Source: Amycolatopsis regifaucium (GTDB taxonomy: Bacteria; Actinomycetota; Actinomycetes; Mycobacteriales; Pseudonocardiaceae). From it: 64,000 nucleotides of DNA. The DNA lies in contig NZ_LQCI01000018.1 in NCBI RefSeq assembly GCF_001613935.1, positions 238,968 to 302,967 of the forward strand, written 5' to 3'. A program made the position numbers and the translations under genes. The stretch's first letter is position 1. Each line of letters opens with the position of its first letter. The notes under the pieces were generated by a model. It was not told the origin of the DNA and ran no database searches. It saw only the letters and a program-made list of their open reading frames with translations. This document shows, piece by piece, positions 18,678 to 27,380 of this stretch.

Positions 18678-20149
18678 ACCAGCGAAGCTCCTTGTTCGGT
18701 TCGGGACGGGTCGGTCAGCAGGCGGGTGATCACGCGGTCCGGATCAGCTCCTTCGGGCACCAGTCCGGCGGTCGGGGCGGTGAGCACGGAACGGCCCGCG
18801 TGCAACACCAGCAAACGGTCCGAAGTGGACACCGCGACACCGGCGTCGTGCGTGATCAGGACGACCGCGAGGCCGAGCCGGGCGCGGAGTTCGTTCAGCA
18901 AGGTGAGGACTTCCGCTTGGGTCTCGGCGTCGAGCGCGGAGGTGACCTCGTCGCAGATGAGGACTTCCGGTTCCGCGGCCAACGCTCTGGCCAGCGCGAC
19001 ACGCTGCCGTTGCCCACCGGAGAGTTCACCGGGCAACCTTTTGTCCATCGTGGAGTCGAGGCCGACCGCTTCGAGCAGTTCGGCGACCTTGGCGTCCTGC
19101 TCCTCGCGGGACTTGACTCCGCGCAGCAGCCGCATCGGGCGGACGAGGGCGGTGCGGACGTCCTGGCGCGGGTGCAGCGCCTCGGCCGGGTTTTGGGCCA
19201 CGAGGGCGATCGCGGCCCTTTCCTTGGTCGTGCGGTCGCGGACGTCGGGCTTGAGGGGGTCTTCGTGGAGAGTGACGGTTCCGGTGCCGGGGCGGTGAAG
19301 TCCGGCGAGGCAGCGGGCGAGGGTGCTTTTTCCCGCTCCGGAGACGCCGAGGACGGCCAGGCACTCGCCTCGGGCGACGGTGAGGTCGACGCCGGTGAGG
19401 ACGGGGGTTCCGCGGTATCCTGCGGTGAGCTTGTCGGCCCTGAGTGCTTTCTCGGCGCTGGCCCCCTCCCCGCGTGAGATGAAGGACGCTTTCATTGCGA
19501 AATTTGCTATGAAGGGGCCTTTCATTGCACTCTCCGGACCCGAAACCCGACCCTCGTCGAGCACCAGGACCCGGTCCACCAGTTCCCGCACCGTCGCCAG
19601 GTCGTGCGTGATCCACAGCAGCGAGACACCCTCCGCCCGCAGCCGTCCGATCTCGGCGAGCACCTCCGCCTTGGCCAACAGGTCCAGCGCCGTCGTCGGT
19701 TCGTCCAGCACCAGCAGCCGGGGCGAACGCGCCAGCGCGACGGCCAGCGCGACCCGTTGCTGCTGCCCGCCGGAAAGCTGGTGCGGGTAGCGGCGCGCGA
19801 GGCTCGCGGGCAGCGCGACCCGGTCCAGCAGGGTGTCGGCGAATGCGCGCGGCACCCGGCGCCCGGCGGCGGTCCGCAGGATCGACGCGACCCGCGCGTA
19901 CGGGTTCAGCAGCGAACCCGGGTCTTGCCCCAGGTAGCCGACCGGGCCGGTGACCTCGACCGTTCCGGCGGTCCGCCGGACACCGGGCCGCTGGTGCCCG
20001 AGCACCGCCAGCGCCAACGACGTCTTGCCCGCGCCCGATGGTCCGGCCAGCGCGACGGCCTCGCCCTCGGCGATCGTCAGGTCGACACCGGCGAGGATCT
20101 CGGTGTCCCCCGCGGACAACCGGAGACCGGAGATGTGTACCAGGCTCAT
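18674..20149 (-). CDS. Fused double ATPase of an Opp/Nik-type ABC importer
   Basis: A 491-residue protein joining the two ATPases that are normally separate (DppD/DppF or NikD/NikE). Domain 1 (residues 1-205): Walker A GPSGAGKTS, signature LSGGQQQR, Walker B LLVLDEPT. Domain 2 (about 235-475): GVSGAGKST, LSGGQRQR, VLICDEVTSALD. The second Walker B has Val where Pro/Ala is usual. The linker at about residues 207-224 is encoded by a genomic palindromic repeat, read in frame as AMKGPFIANFAMKASFI, which is not part of either fold. The true start is the ATG that overlaps the permease stop. It powers the adjacent permeases and binding protein; the ligand is inferred to be a metal-metallophore complex. 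Confidence 0.92.
   Translation of the reverse strand: MSLVHISGLRLSAGDTEILAGVDLTIAEGEAVALAGPSGAGKTSLALAVLGHQRPGVRRTAGTVEVTGPVGYLGQDPGSLLNPYARVASILRTAAGRRVPRAFADTLLDRVALPASLARRYPHQLSGGQQQRVALAVALARSPRLLVLDEPTTALDLLAKAEVLAEIGRLRAEGVSLLWITHDLATVRELVDRVLVLDEGRVSGPESAMKGPFIANFAMKASFISRGEGASAEKALRADKLTAGYRGTPVLTGVDLTVARGECLAVLGVSGAGKSTLARCLAGLHRPGTGTVTLHEDPLKPDVRDRTTKERAAIALVAQNPAEALHPRQDVRTALVRPMRLLRGVKSREEQDAKVAELLEAVGLDSTMDKRLPGELSGGQRQRVALARALAAEPEVLICDEVTSALDAETQAEVLTLLNELRARLGLAVVLITHDAGVAVSTSDRLLVLHAGRSVLTAPTAGLVPEGADPDRVITRLLTDPSRTEQGASLV
19479..19528. repeat. In-frame copy of a 50-base palindromic repeat inside the ATPase linker
   Basis: A 50-base element made of two ATGAAGG...TTCATTGC units joined by an AAATTTGC core. 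By hand alignment it matches the intergenic copy at 38597-38646 at about 42 of 50 positions. Here it lies in the coding sequence of the fused ATPase, exactly in the interdomain linker, without breaking the frame. A related shorter palindrome is at 30671-30725. Because the unit is palindromic, both strands can encode MKGPFIA-like peptides. Confidence 0.8.
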
Positions 20150-20907
20150 GTCAGTCGCTCCGCGGTCCGGTTGGCGGCCACGGCCAGGATCGCGATCCCG
20201 GCGACCGGGACGAGCAGCGCCCACGGTTGCAGCGCGGCGCCCGGCAGGGCCTCCACGATGAGCAATCCCCAATCCGAATCGGAGGTGCTGAGGCCGAGGA
20301 ACCCCGCCGCCGCGACGAGGTAGACGGCGGTGACGAACCGGACGCCAAGGTCGGCGGCCAGCGGACCCGCCACCAGCGGCAGGATTTCGCGGCCCAGCAA
20401 CCAGGTCCACCGCTCGCCCCTGGCGATCGCGGCTTCGACGTGTGCCCGGCCGCGGACCTGTTCGGCGGCCGCCCGCGCGACCCTGGCCGACAGCGGGATG
20501 CTCACCAGCGCGACCGCGAGGATCAGCCCGGCGCGGTTCGGCACGGCGGTCAGTACCAGCAGCGACAGCAGGATCGGCGGGACGGCGGCGAGCGTGTCGA
20601 GCGACCGCATGAGCACCGGCTCCACCCAGCGGCGGCGGGCCGGCGCGGTGGACAGGCCGATCGCGGCACCCAGACCCGCGCCCGCGAGCGCGGACACGAA
20701 GCTCGTCAGCAGGAGTGGCCTGCCGCCGTGGAGCACGCGGGACAGCACGTCACGGCCGAGGTGGTCGGTGCCGAAGAGCCCACCGGTGCCCGGCGGCGAG
20801 TAGGGCGGGGCGACCGGCGCGGTCGCGGAATGCGGGGTCAGCTCCGGTCCGAAAAGGACGATCCCGAGCAGCAGGATCCCCGCCGCGAGGAGAACACGAC
20901 GGATCAT
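20146..20907 (-). CDS. Opp/Nik-type ABC transporter permease (DppC/NikC-like)
   Basis: A 253-residue inner-membrane permease of the binding-protein-dependent peptide/nickel family. It has an N-terminal helix (VLLAAGILLLGIVLF), then the FGTDHLGRDVLSRVLHGGR segment that marks DppC/NikC-type permeases, and several further helices around the EAAxxxG-like loop (EAAIARGERWTWLLGREILP). ATGA overlaps join it to the other permease upstream and to the ATPase downstream. It is slightly shorter than the usual 280-300 residues. Confidence 0.9.
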   Translation of the reverse strand: MIRRVLLAAGILLLGIVLFGPELTPHSATAPVAPPYSPPGTGGLFGTDHLGRDVLSRVLHGGRPLLLTSFVSALAGAGLGAAIGLSTAPARRRWVEPVLMRSLDTLAAVPPILLSLLVLTAVPNRAGLILAVALVSIPLSARVARAAAEQVRGRAHVEAAIARGERWTWLLGREILPLVAGPLAADLGVRFVTAVYLVAAAGFLGLSTSDSDWGLLIVEALPGAALQPWALLVPVAGIAILAVAANRTAERLT

Positions 20908-21851
20908 CGCGCTCCTCCTGTCCGCAGGCGGGGCGTCAGCAGGACGACGGCGAGGTCGGCGAGCAGCAGCGCCAGCAGCATCAGCGCGCCCAGGACGAGG
21001 ACGACGGCCTGCACCACCGGCAGGTCACCGGTCTGCACCGAGGACACGAGCAGTTCACCGATTCCCGGGTACCCGAACACCTTCTCCACCAGCACGGCCC
21101 CGCCGACGAGCGCGACGCCGGTGACGAGCCAGACCTGGACCGCGACCGGCAGTACCGCCGGGACGACGAGCCGCCGGGCCAGCACCGGCCAGCGCACCCC
21201 GTTGAGCCGCAGGAATTCCGCCTGCGGACCCGCAAGCGTTTGCGCCGCGGCACCGCGGATCACGCGGACCGCGTAGGCGGAGCCGACCAGCACCAGGCTC
21301 GCCACCGGGAGCACGAGCACTTCGGGGTACGCGAGCGGGCTCGCGCCGGCGGGCAGCAGGGACACCGCTGGGAACCACCGCAGCGTCACCGCGAACAGCA
21401 GCACCAGCCCACCCGCCACGACGAACTCCGGAACGGACACCATCAGCAGCGACCCCGTCGAGATCGTCTTGTCCGCGACCCGGCCGCGTCGCCAAGCCGC
21501 CCACAACCCGAGTCCCAGCGACAGCGGCGCCAGCAGCAGGACGGCCAGCCCGGCGAGCAACGCGGAGTTGCCGACGCGGTCCGAAAGCAGCTCTGTCACC
21601 GGCCTGCCGGTCGTCGACAGCCCGAGATTTCCGCTGAACAGGCCGGAAACCCACTCGGCGTACCGGGCCGGCAGCGGGCGGTCGAGGCCGAGCTGGGCGC
21701 GTAACGCCGCGGCTCGTTCCGGGGTCGCGGAAATCCCGAGCCTGCTCGTGACCGGGTCACCGGGCAGGAGATCCACCCCGGCGAACACCAGGATCGACAA
21801 CGCCGCCAGCATGCCGAGCCGGGTCAGGAGTTCGCGCGCGAACCTGCTCAC
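20904..21851 (-). CDS. Opp/Nik-type ABC transporter permease (DppB/NikB-like)
   Basis: A 315-residue permease: an N-terminal helix (LGMLAALSILVFAGVDLLPGDP), the LGLDRPLPARYAEWVSGLFSGNLG region typical of DppB/NikB/GsiC, and about five more helices. GTG is chosen as start because it overlaps the stop of the binding protein (GTGA) and begins the conserved region; the longer open frame upstream is only a shadow over the binding-protein gene. It forms a heterodimeric channel with the next permease. Confidence 0.9.
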   Translation of the reverse strand: MSRFARELLTRLGMLAALSILVFAGVDLLPGDPVTSRLGISATPERAAALRAQLGLDRPLPARYAEWVSGLFSGNLGLSTTGRPVTELLSDRVGNSALLAGLAVLLLAPLSLGLGLWAAWRRGRVADKTISTGSLLMVSVPEFVVAGGLVLLFAVTLRWFPAVSLLPAGASPLAYPEVLVLPVASLVLVGSAYAVRVIRGAAAQTLAGPQAEFLRLNGVRWPVLARRLVVPAVLPVAVQVWLVTGVALVGGAVLVEKVFGYPGIGELLVSSVQTGDLPVVQAVVLVLGALMLLALLLADLAVVLLTPRLRTGGAR

Positions 21852-23392
21852 GCCATACCGGCCTTCCCCAGGTACGGGTACTTGGCCTGGTCCCGCACGG
21901 TGATCCCGGCGACGGATTCGCGCGCGAGGCTCAGCACATCCGCCTGTCCCCAGATGACCGTGTTGCCGCGGTCGTACATCACGTCCTGGACCTCGGCCCA
22001 CGCCTTGGCGCGTGTGCCCTCGTCCGTACTGGCGATTCCCGTGCCGAACGCCGCCTTGAACCGCTCGTCGGGGAACGCGAGGCCGGGGAACCCGGCGAGC
22101 CTGCCGTACATCACCGCGAGCGGGACGGCGCCACTGGAGAACGAGACACCGTGCGCGGCGGCCACCGCCTCGGGCCGGAAGAACTCGGCCGGGCCGACGA
22201 TCTGCGGCTTCACCACGAGCCCGATCGCCTTCAGTTGCTCGGCGAGCAGCTGGGTTGAGGCGTTGTAACCGATCTCGTACTCCGCCGTCCGGATGGTCAC
22301 TTCCGCGCCCTCCGCCCCGGCCTCGCGGACAAGCGCGCGTGCCTTGTCGAGGTCGCGGGCGAGCGGTTCCTTGGCGGCGAAGTACTTGGCGCCCGCGCAG
22401 AGCAGGTCGTTGCCCACCGTCCCGTAGCCGAGCAGGATGGTGTCGACCAGCGCCTGCCGGTCGATCGCCAGCCGGACCGCCTTACGGACGCGGGGATCGT
22501 CGAACGGTTCGAGCGTGGGGTTGAGCACGAACCCGAACGCGGTGCGGTGGTCGTCCCCGGCCGTGCGGATCTCGAGATCGGCGCTCGCGACTCCGGCTTT
22601 GGCCGTGGTGAACGGAATGTCCCCGGCGAAGTCGGCCTGGCCGGTGACGACGGTGTTCACCTTGGCCTGCGGATCGGTGAGGCTCAGCAGCACCAGTTCG
22701 TCCGCCGGTGCGGCACCGCCCCAGTAGCCGTCGAACCTGGCGAGACGCGCTTCCCGGCCTGCCTCGAACGCCGTCACGCGATAGGCGCCGGTGCCGACGG
22801 CGGTGGCCGCGGTGAACGACGTCGCGCCGTCCTTGACGATCTTCGCCGGGAAGGCGGCGAGGAACAGCGCCGGGTCACCGAGTGCCTGCTTGGTGGGCAC
22901 TTCCAGGGTCAGCGGATCCCGTACCCGTACCGCCGCCGAGTCCACAAAGGACGCCAACTGGCTCGGATAGGCCCGCTCCGGCGCGGACATGTACCGGAAG
23001 CTGTAGGCGACGTCCTGCGCGGTGAACGCCGACCCGTCGTGCCAGCGGACTCCCGCCCGCAGCCGCAGCACGAACGCACGGCCGTCCGCCGTGGGCTCGG
23101 CCGCCAACGCGAGCCCCGGCACGACCTCGGCCTTGTCCAAAGTGAACAGTGAGTCGAAGAGGATGTCGTGGCGGACGAAGTCGATCGGTGATCCGCCGGT
23201 ATAGGGGTCGAGGCTCTCCCCCGCGCCACCACCGGTGAACACGGCCTTCAGCACTCCGCCACGCCGGGCGGCCGAGGTACCTGCCCCGGCGATGGGAGCA
23301 CTCACCGGGCCGGAGGCGCCACAGGCGGCCAGCAGAAATCCGGCTCCGGCGACTCCGGCCGTCCGGAAAAGGTCGCGGCGGGTGAAGGGCAT
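21848..23392 (-). CDS. Opp/Nik-type substrate-binding lipoprotein (family 5), Tat signal
   Basis: A 514-residue extracytoplasmic binding protein of the peptide/nickel/opine-metallophore family (SBP_bac_5). The N-terminus has a twin-arginine motif (TRRDLF) followed by a lipobox LLAAC with lipid-acceptor Cys24, so it should be a Tat-exported lipoprotein on the outer face of the membrane. The family core is visible (GESLDPYTG..., LRAGVRWHDGSAFTAQDVAYSFRYM, VRKAVRLAIDRQALVDTILLGYGTVGND). Relatives such as NikA and CntA bind nickel-histidine or staphylopine-metal complexes. Placement in the middle of an NRPS metallophore operon suggests it binds the loaded product. FepB/FhuD-type proteins, the usual iron-siderophore receptors, are absent from this window. 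Confidence 0.93.
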   Translation of the reverse strand: MPFTRRDLFRTAGVAGAGFLLAACGASGPVSAPIAGAGTSAARRGGVLKAVFTGGGAGESLDPYTGGSPIDFVRHDILFDSLFTLDKAEVVPGLALAAEPTADGRAFVLRLRAGVRWHDGSAFTAQDVAYSFRYMSAPERAYPSQLASFVDSAAVRVRDPLTLEVPTKQALGDPALFLAAFPAKIVKDGATSFTAATAVGTGAYRVTAFEAGREARLARFDGYWGGAAPADELVLLSLTDPQAKVNTVVTGQADFAGDIPFTTAKAGVASADLEIRTAGDDHRTAFGFVLNPTLEPFDDPRVRKAVRLAIDRQALVDTILLGYGTVGNDLLCAGAKYFAAKEPLARDLDKARALVREAGAEGAEVTIRTAEYEIGYNASTQLLAEQLKAIGLVVKPQIVGPAEFFRPEAVAAAHGVSFSSGAVPLAVMYGRLAGFPGLAFPDERFKAAFGTGIASTDEGTRAKAWAEVQDVMYDRGNTVIWGQADVLSLARESVAGITVRDQAKYPYLGKAGMA

Positions 23393-23423
23393 GGTCGTAC
23401 TCCTGGTGTTCTGGGGGGGTGGA

Positions 23424-24101
23424 TCAGTGGATTTCGGCGCCGTGCAGCAAAGCGGGATCGAGCGGACCGGACAGCCCTTCGAGTTCGACCGCGCGGACCC
23501 GCGTGACGACGCCTTCGGTGACGGCGAACGCCGGATCGCCGCCGGTGATCCGGTCGAAAGCCGGGCGGTCGGCCGCGGCGACGTCGATCACGACGGTGCG
23601 CAGGCTCTTCGCGCCGTTCGGATGCTCGACCTTCGGCGGATACTGCGGCGGGTCGTAGGGACTCACCAGGAACGGCAGCCGAGGTGCCCGGGGGTAGGCG
23701 AACTGGAACCTGGTCTGTTCGCCGTCCGGCTTCGTGCGGGTCCAGCGCACCGCCCGGCCCGTCTGGATCCCCTCCGCCCGCAACGTCTTCAGCGGACCGG
23801 CGAGATCCGGCTCGTCGATCAGCACGGCGACGTCGCAGAACCCTTCGTTCGCGAGTGCCCAGCGGGTCATCCGTACCCCCGAGCCGCGGCCGAAGGCGAA
23901 CTCGATCGGCCACTTCAGCCGGTGCGCGCCCGGCGGTGTGGTCAGCAGTTCGATGATCGGCCCGTCTTCGAACCAGATGTGCGCGTGCTTGGCCTTTTCC
24001 TCCGCGCTGGCGTAGTCGACGACGAACCCCAGGTCACGGAAATCGCGAACGGCCTGGTGCAGGTCGTCGACCTTCAACAGCACATGACTGCAGCGGGCCA
24101 T
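23424..24101 (-). CDS. VOC/glyoxalase-like domain protein of unknown role in the cluster
   Basis: A 225-residue protein of the vicinal-oxygen-chelate fold (glyoxalase_3-like): paired beta-alpha-beta units starting RCSHVLLKVDDLHQAVRDFRDLGFVVDY and a FEDGPIIELLTTP strand. It overlaps the imide reductase stop by one base (TGATG), with AAAGGAG five bases upstream of the ATG. The next gene follows after 31 bases. Members of the fold act as metal-dependent lyases/dioxygenases or as binding/resistance proteins. No catalytic claim can be made here; binding or protection of the product is one option. Confidence 0.75.
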   Translation of the reverse strand: MARCSHVLLKVDDLHQAVRDFRDLGFVVDYASAEEKAKHAHIWFEDGPIIELLTTPPGAHRLKWPIEFAFGRGSGVRMTRWALANEGFCDVAVLIDEPDLAGPLKTLRAEGIQTGRAVRWTRTKPDGEQTRFQFAYPRAPRLPFLVSPYDPPQYPPKVEHPNGAKSLRTVVIDVAAADRPAFDRITGGDPAFAVTEGVVTRVRAVELEGLSGPLDPALLHGAEIH

Positions 24102-25189
24102 CAACACTCCTTTGTGGACAAATCAGCCAGGGCGATCTCGGCCGGGACACCGGGGTCGATCAACTCGGGCAACCCGATCGCCGCGGTGAGATCGCGCCAG
24201 GCGGTCGAGACACCGAGTGCCCATTGCCCGGCCGCGGCGCGGCGCGACGGTTCGTCGATGTCCCGGCACAACTCCCGCAGGCTTTCGGCGACCGCGTCCG
24301 GCCAGAGATCGGCGAAGACGTCGTGGTAGGTGCCGGGTTCCTCGTCGCCCAGCGGCACCGTGGTCGTGACGCCGAGACGTTCGGTCCCGGGCCCGGCCAT
24401 CACCAGTCGTCCGGTCTCGTCGCGTCCGGCGTGCAACCTCGGATTCCACAGGACGGGTCCATGGGTGTCGGCGAGGGTGAGCACGCCGCCTTCGGCACCG
24501 AGCGAAATCCGGTGCAGCAGGAAGGAGTGGTTGTCCGCGTCTTCCGGGTCGACCTGGTTCTGCACGCGCAGGGTCACCGGGATTCCCCCGACGACGGCGT
24601 GCAGTGCCTGGAAGGGTTGCGGCGCGGCGAGATCGGCGAACGGGAACGGCTGGACCGCGCCGAAGGCCCATGGCCGCAGCCCGCCCGCGATGCGGCCGAG
24701 CACGTCGAGCAGCGGGTAGGCGACCTGGCTGTTGCAGGCGGCGTCGATGAAGGCGATCTCCTGCCGCTCGCGCAGCGCCCGCGCCGCGGCCAGGAACCGC
24801 CGCACCGGACGCAGCCGTGGGTACAGGGTGTTGACCGAGTACGCGACGTCACCGGCACGGGCGGCGCGCAGACAGTCGGCGATCTCCCCGGCGTGCACCG
24901 GATGTTCCTGCAACACCGGGATTCCCCGGCGCAGAAAGGTCTGCGCCAGCTCGGAGCCGTCGCCGCCCAGCGCTCCGGAGCGGACGACGACGCAGACGAT
25001 GTCGACGTCCGGCACCTCGTCCGCCGAGGTGTACAGCGGCACCCCGTACCGGCGCGCGCATTCGGCGGAGTAAGCGCTCCCGCTCGCGAGAATGCCCTCC
25101 AGCTCGAAGGATTCCGGATCCGCTCGGACGGCGTCGAGATAGATCCGCCCGAACGCGGTACCCGCCACCACGACCTTGCGGCGGGTCAC
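24101..25189 (-). CDS. Thiazolinyl imide reductase (Irp3/YbtU/PchG family)
   Basis: A 362-residue Gfo/Idh/MocA-fold reductase. It reduces one thiazoline ring to thiazolidine on the assembly line, as YbtU does for yersiniabactin and PchG for pyochelin. Visible are the N-terminal NADPH site (RKVVVAGTAFGRIYLDAV), VPDVDIVCVVVRS, and the VLQEHPVHAGEI segment typical of the family, followed by the substrate-side NTLYPRLRPVRRFL region. GTG is chosen as start since it overlaps the salicylate synthase stop by four bases and begins the conserved Rossmann strand; the longer frame shadows salicylate synthase. Confidence 0.92.
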   Translation of the reverse strand: MTRRKVVVAGTAFGRIYLDAVRADPESFELEGILASGSAYSAECARRYGVPLYTSADEVPDVDIVCVVVRSGALGGDGSELAQTFLRRGIPVLQEHPVHAGEIADCLRAARAGDVAYSVNTLYPRLRPVRRFLAAARALRERQEIAFIDAACNSQVAYPLLDVLGRIAGGLRPWAFGAVQPFPFADLAAPQPFQALHAVVGGIPVTLRVQNQVDPEDADNHSFLLHRISLGAEGGVLTLADTHGPVLWNPRLHAGRDETGRLVMAGPGTERLGVTTTVPLGDEEPGTYHDVFADLWPDAVAESLRELCRDIDEPSRRAAAGQWALGVSTAWRDLTAAIGLPELIDPGVPAEIALADLSTKEC

Positions 25190-26511
25190 GCGAGTGCCGC
25201 CGTGGCGAGCGCTGGCACCAGGAACCGGGAGACACTGCGCAGTTTCTCGAGGGTTTCTTCGAGTTCCCTGTCCGGAGTGGACTGTGCGACGATGCCCGCA
25301 CCCGCCCGCAACCAGGTGCGACCCTCGTACCGGAAGACGCTGCGCAGTACCAGAGCCGCGTCGAGCGAACCGTCGGCGTCGGCGGTCAGGACAGCGCCGC
25401 TGTAGAGCCCGCGCGGTCCGGATTCGAGACGGCCGATGACTTCGCACGCCGCCGCCTTCGGGATCCCGGAGGCGGTGACCGCCGGGAACAACGCGGTCAG
25501 CGCGTCCCAGGCCGTCTTGCCCGAAGCCAGCTCACCCACCACGTCCGAGCCGAGATGCTGAACACTGCCGCGTTCGCGGACCGACATGAATTCGCTGACC
25601 CGCACCGAATCCGGATCGCACACCTCGGCCAGTTCGGCCGAGGCCAACCGCACCGAGATGGCGTGCTCGAAGACTTCCTTGGAATCGCGGTACAGCTCCG
25701 CACGACGGGCGACGTCGAGCGCGTCGCCGTCGAGCGCCCTGGTCCCGGCCAGCGGCTGGGTCCTCGCCCGGCCGTCCGCGGTCACGTGCGCGACGATCTC
25801 CGGACTGAAGCCCGCCGCCTCCCACCCGCCGAGCCGCAGCAGGTAAGACCGCGCGGGATCGTTGCCACGTCGTCCCGCGGAATACGTGGCCGCGAGGTCG
25901 AGTTCGCCGTCGACCGGGACCACCCGGGACAGGATCACCTTGTCGAGTTTTCCCGCGCGGATGTCGCCCACCGCGGCGGCGACCATGGCGCGATACGCGG
26001 CCGCGTCATGGTCGAGATCGACCACGACCCGATCGTCCTCCGCCGGTTCGGGAACGGTGGCGACGGCCAGCCGCTCCGCGAGTTCGTCCACTTCGGACTC
26101 GGTGGCCGCCCGGAGCAACGCGCTCTTGCCGTCGAGCCGGATTTCCTTGCGCGGGATCATGAGGCAGGCCAACGGCCCTGCGGCCGAAGCGGTGTCGTGC
26201 AGGGCGTGCGCGAGTTCGAAACCCGCCCAGCCATAGGCCCGCCAGTCCGCGATCCCGGCCGCGGCGAGCGCCTCGCCCACGACGTCGAGCGGCTTTCCGG
26301 CGAACTCGGTTTCGCGGTCATCGGCGATCAGCCGGGCCCCTCCGACGTGCAGTTCGACCCTCGCCCACGGGTCCTCGGCCCAGGAAACCGTCCCTCGGTT
26401 CTCATAGCCGACCTGGTCGCCGGACCGGTCACGCGCCAGCGCGGCGAGCGTGGTGGCGGCGTCGGCGGCGAGCGGGATCCGCCGCTCGGCATAGCGGTAT
26501 CGCGACAACAC
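25186..26511 (-). CDS. Salicylate synthase (Irp9/YbtS/MbtI family)
   Basis: A 441-residue chorismate-utilizing (MST) enzyme that converts chorismate to isochorismate and then to salicylate plus pyruvate in one active site. Motifs present: AGKLDKVILSRVV, QPLAGTRALDGD, FMSVRERGSVQHLGS, the TASGIPKAAACEVIGRLE catalytic segment and GPRGLYSGAV. Its length matches MbtI/Irp9 (about 430-450) and excludes the longer anthranilate synthases. GTG start with AAGGAG six bases upstream. It supplies the starter acid for the AMP ligase at 5080-6663. Confidence 0.93.
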   Translation of the reverse strand: MLSRYRYAERRIPLAADAATTLAALARDRSGDQVGYENRGTVSWAEDPWARVELHVGGARLIADDRETEFAGKPLDVVGEALAAAGIADWRAYGWAGFELAHALHDTASAAGPLACLMIPRKEIRLDGKSALLRAATESEVDELAERLAVATVPEPAEDDRVVVDLDHDAAAYRAMVAAAVGDIRAGKLDKVILSRVVPVDGELDLAATYSAGRRGNDPARSYLLRLGGWEAAGFSPEIVAHVTADGRARTQPLAGTRALDGDALDVARRAELYRDSKEVFEHAISVRLASAELAEVCDPDSVRVSEFMSVRERGSVQHLGSDVVGELASGKTAWDALTALFPAVTASGIPKAAACEVIGRLESGPRGLYSGAVLTADADGSLDAALVLRSVFRYEGRTWLRAGAGIVAQSTPDRELEETLEKLRSVSRFLVPALATAALA

Positions 26512-26537
26512 GGGAACTCCTTGTCAGAGAACGAAGG

Positions 26538-27305
26538 TCAGGCGGCCGCGGGAGTGGTGCAGGCCTCGACCAGGAGGGCGAGCACGGCCTTCTCCTGCGG
26601 TATCAGGTAGAAGTGGCCGCCGGGCAGGACATGCGCGGAGAACCCGGCGACGGCGTGCTCGGCCCAGCGTCCGGCGCGGCGGACGTCGACCTCCGTGTCC
26701 TCGTCGCCGACGATCACGGTGAGCGGACAGGACGGCTCGCGTCCGGGGAGCCGCCGGTAGTTCTCGGCGAGCCGGAAGTCGGCGCGGATGGCGGGCAGGA
26801 ACACCGAACGGGCGTCCTCGCTCGCCAGCAGTCCGGGTTCCGTTCCGCCGAGGCGAAGCAGTTCACCGACCAGCTCGTCATCGGGCAAAAGATGTTTCGT
26901 GCCACCGGGCTCGTCGGCGGGCGCACGGCGTCCGGAGACGACCAGCCGCGCGGGCGGCACGTCACGACGGGTGAGTTCCCTGGCCACCTCGTAGGCGACG
27001 ATCGCGCCGAGACTGTGTCCGAAAAGGACAGTGGGCCGATCGGCCAATGGTTCGAGCGCGCCGGCGATCTCGGTGACCATCGCCGGCATCGACGTCAGCG
27101 GCGGTTCGGCGAACCTGTCCGCACGGCCCGGATACCGCACCGCGGCGACGTCGATCTCCGCCGGGAGCTTCGTGCTCCACGGCGCGAAGAACGCGGCGGA
27201 ACCGCCGGCGTGCGGGAAGCACACCAACCGCGCTCCGGCCCGCGGCCGCGGTCTCCACCGGTGCAGCCAGACATCACCCGTTCTCGCGTCCACTCCCCCA
27301 GACAT
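26538..27305 (-). CDS. Type II thioesterase (YbtT-like), first gene of the metallophore operon
   Basis: A 255-residue alpha/beta hydrolase that should clear mis-primed carrier proteins. It contains LVCFPHAGGSAAFF, the nucleophile elbow FGHSLGAIVAYE and a late Asp/His region (GDEDTEV; LPGGHFYLI). I moved the start to the ATG preceded by GGGAGGAG at six-base spacing; a further in-frame start 45 bases upstream lacks such a site. It is the promoter-proximal gene of the leftward operon and faces the divergent MFS gene across 133 bases. Confidence 0.92.
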   Translation of the reverse strand: MSGGVDARTGDVWLHRWRPRPRAGARLVCFPHAGGSAAFFAPWSTKLPAEIDVAAVRYPGRADRFAEPPLTSMPAMVTEIAGALEPLADRPTVLFGHSLGAIVAYEVARELTRRDVPPARLVVSGRRAPADEPGGTKHLLPDDELVGELLRLGGTEPGLLASEDARSVFLPAIRADFRLAENYRRLPGREPSCPLTVIVGDEDTEVDVRRAGRWAEHAVAGFSAHVLPGGHFYLIPQEKAVLALLVEACTTPAAA

Positions 27306-27365
27306 CGTGCTCCTCCCATACCCGCGGTGACCGCTTCCCCTCAACCCCATCCCACGTTAGAGTAA

Positions 27366-27380
27366 CGATAACGGTTTTCA
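27366..27380. promoter_or_regulatory. Zur-like 7-1-7 inverted repeat between the divergent metallophore operon and MFS exporter
   Basis: The sequence CGATAACgGTTTTCA is an imperfect 7-1-7 inverted repeat. It matches the actinobacterial Zur box (TGAAAATgATTTTCA, from established work in Streptomyces and mycobacteria) at 11 of 15 positions, with one nearly perfect half-site. It lies about midway between the two start codons (roughly 60 bases from each), where a repressor would control both directions. A second palindrome, CGTTAgagTAACG (27355-27367), overlaps its left edge. The assignment to Zur is inference. Confidence 0.4.

Noticed and set aside
27351..27372. Possible iron box (IdeR/DmdR type) in the metallophore promoter
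   Set aside because: The TTAGAGTAACG stretch matches the 19-base TTAGGTTAGGCTAACCTAA consensus poorly and lacks its symmetry.
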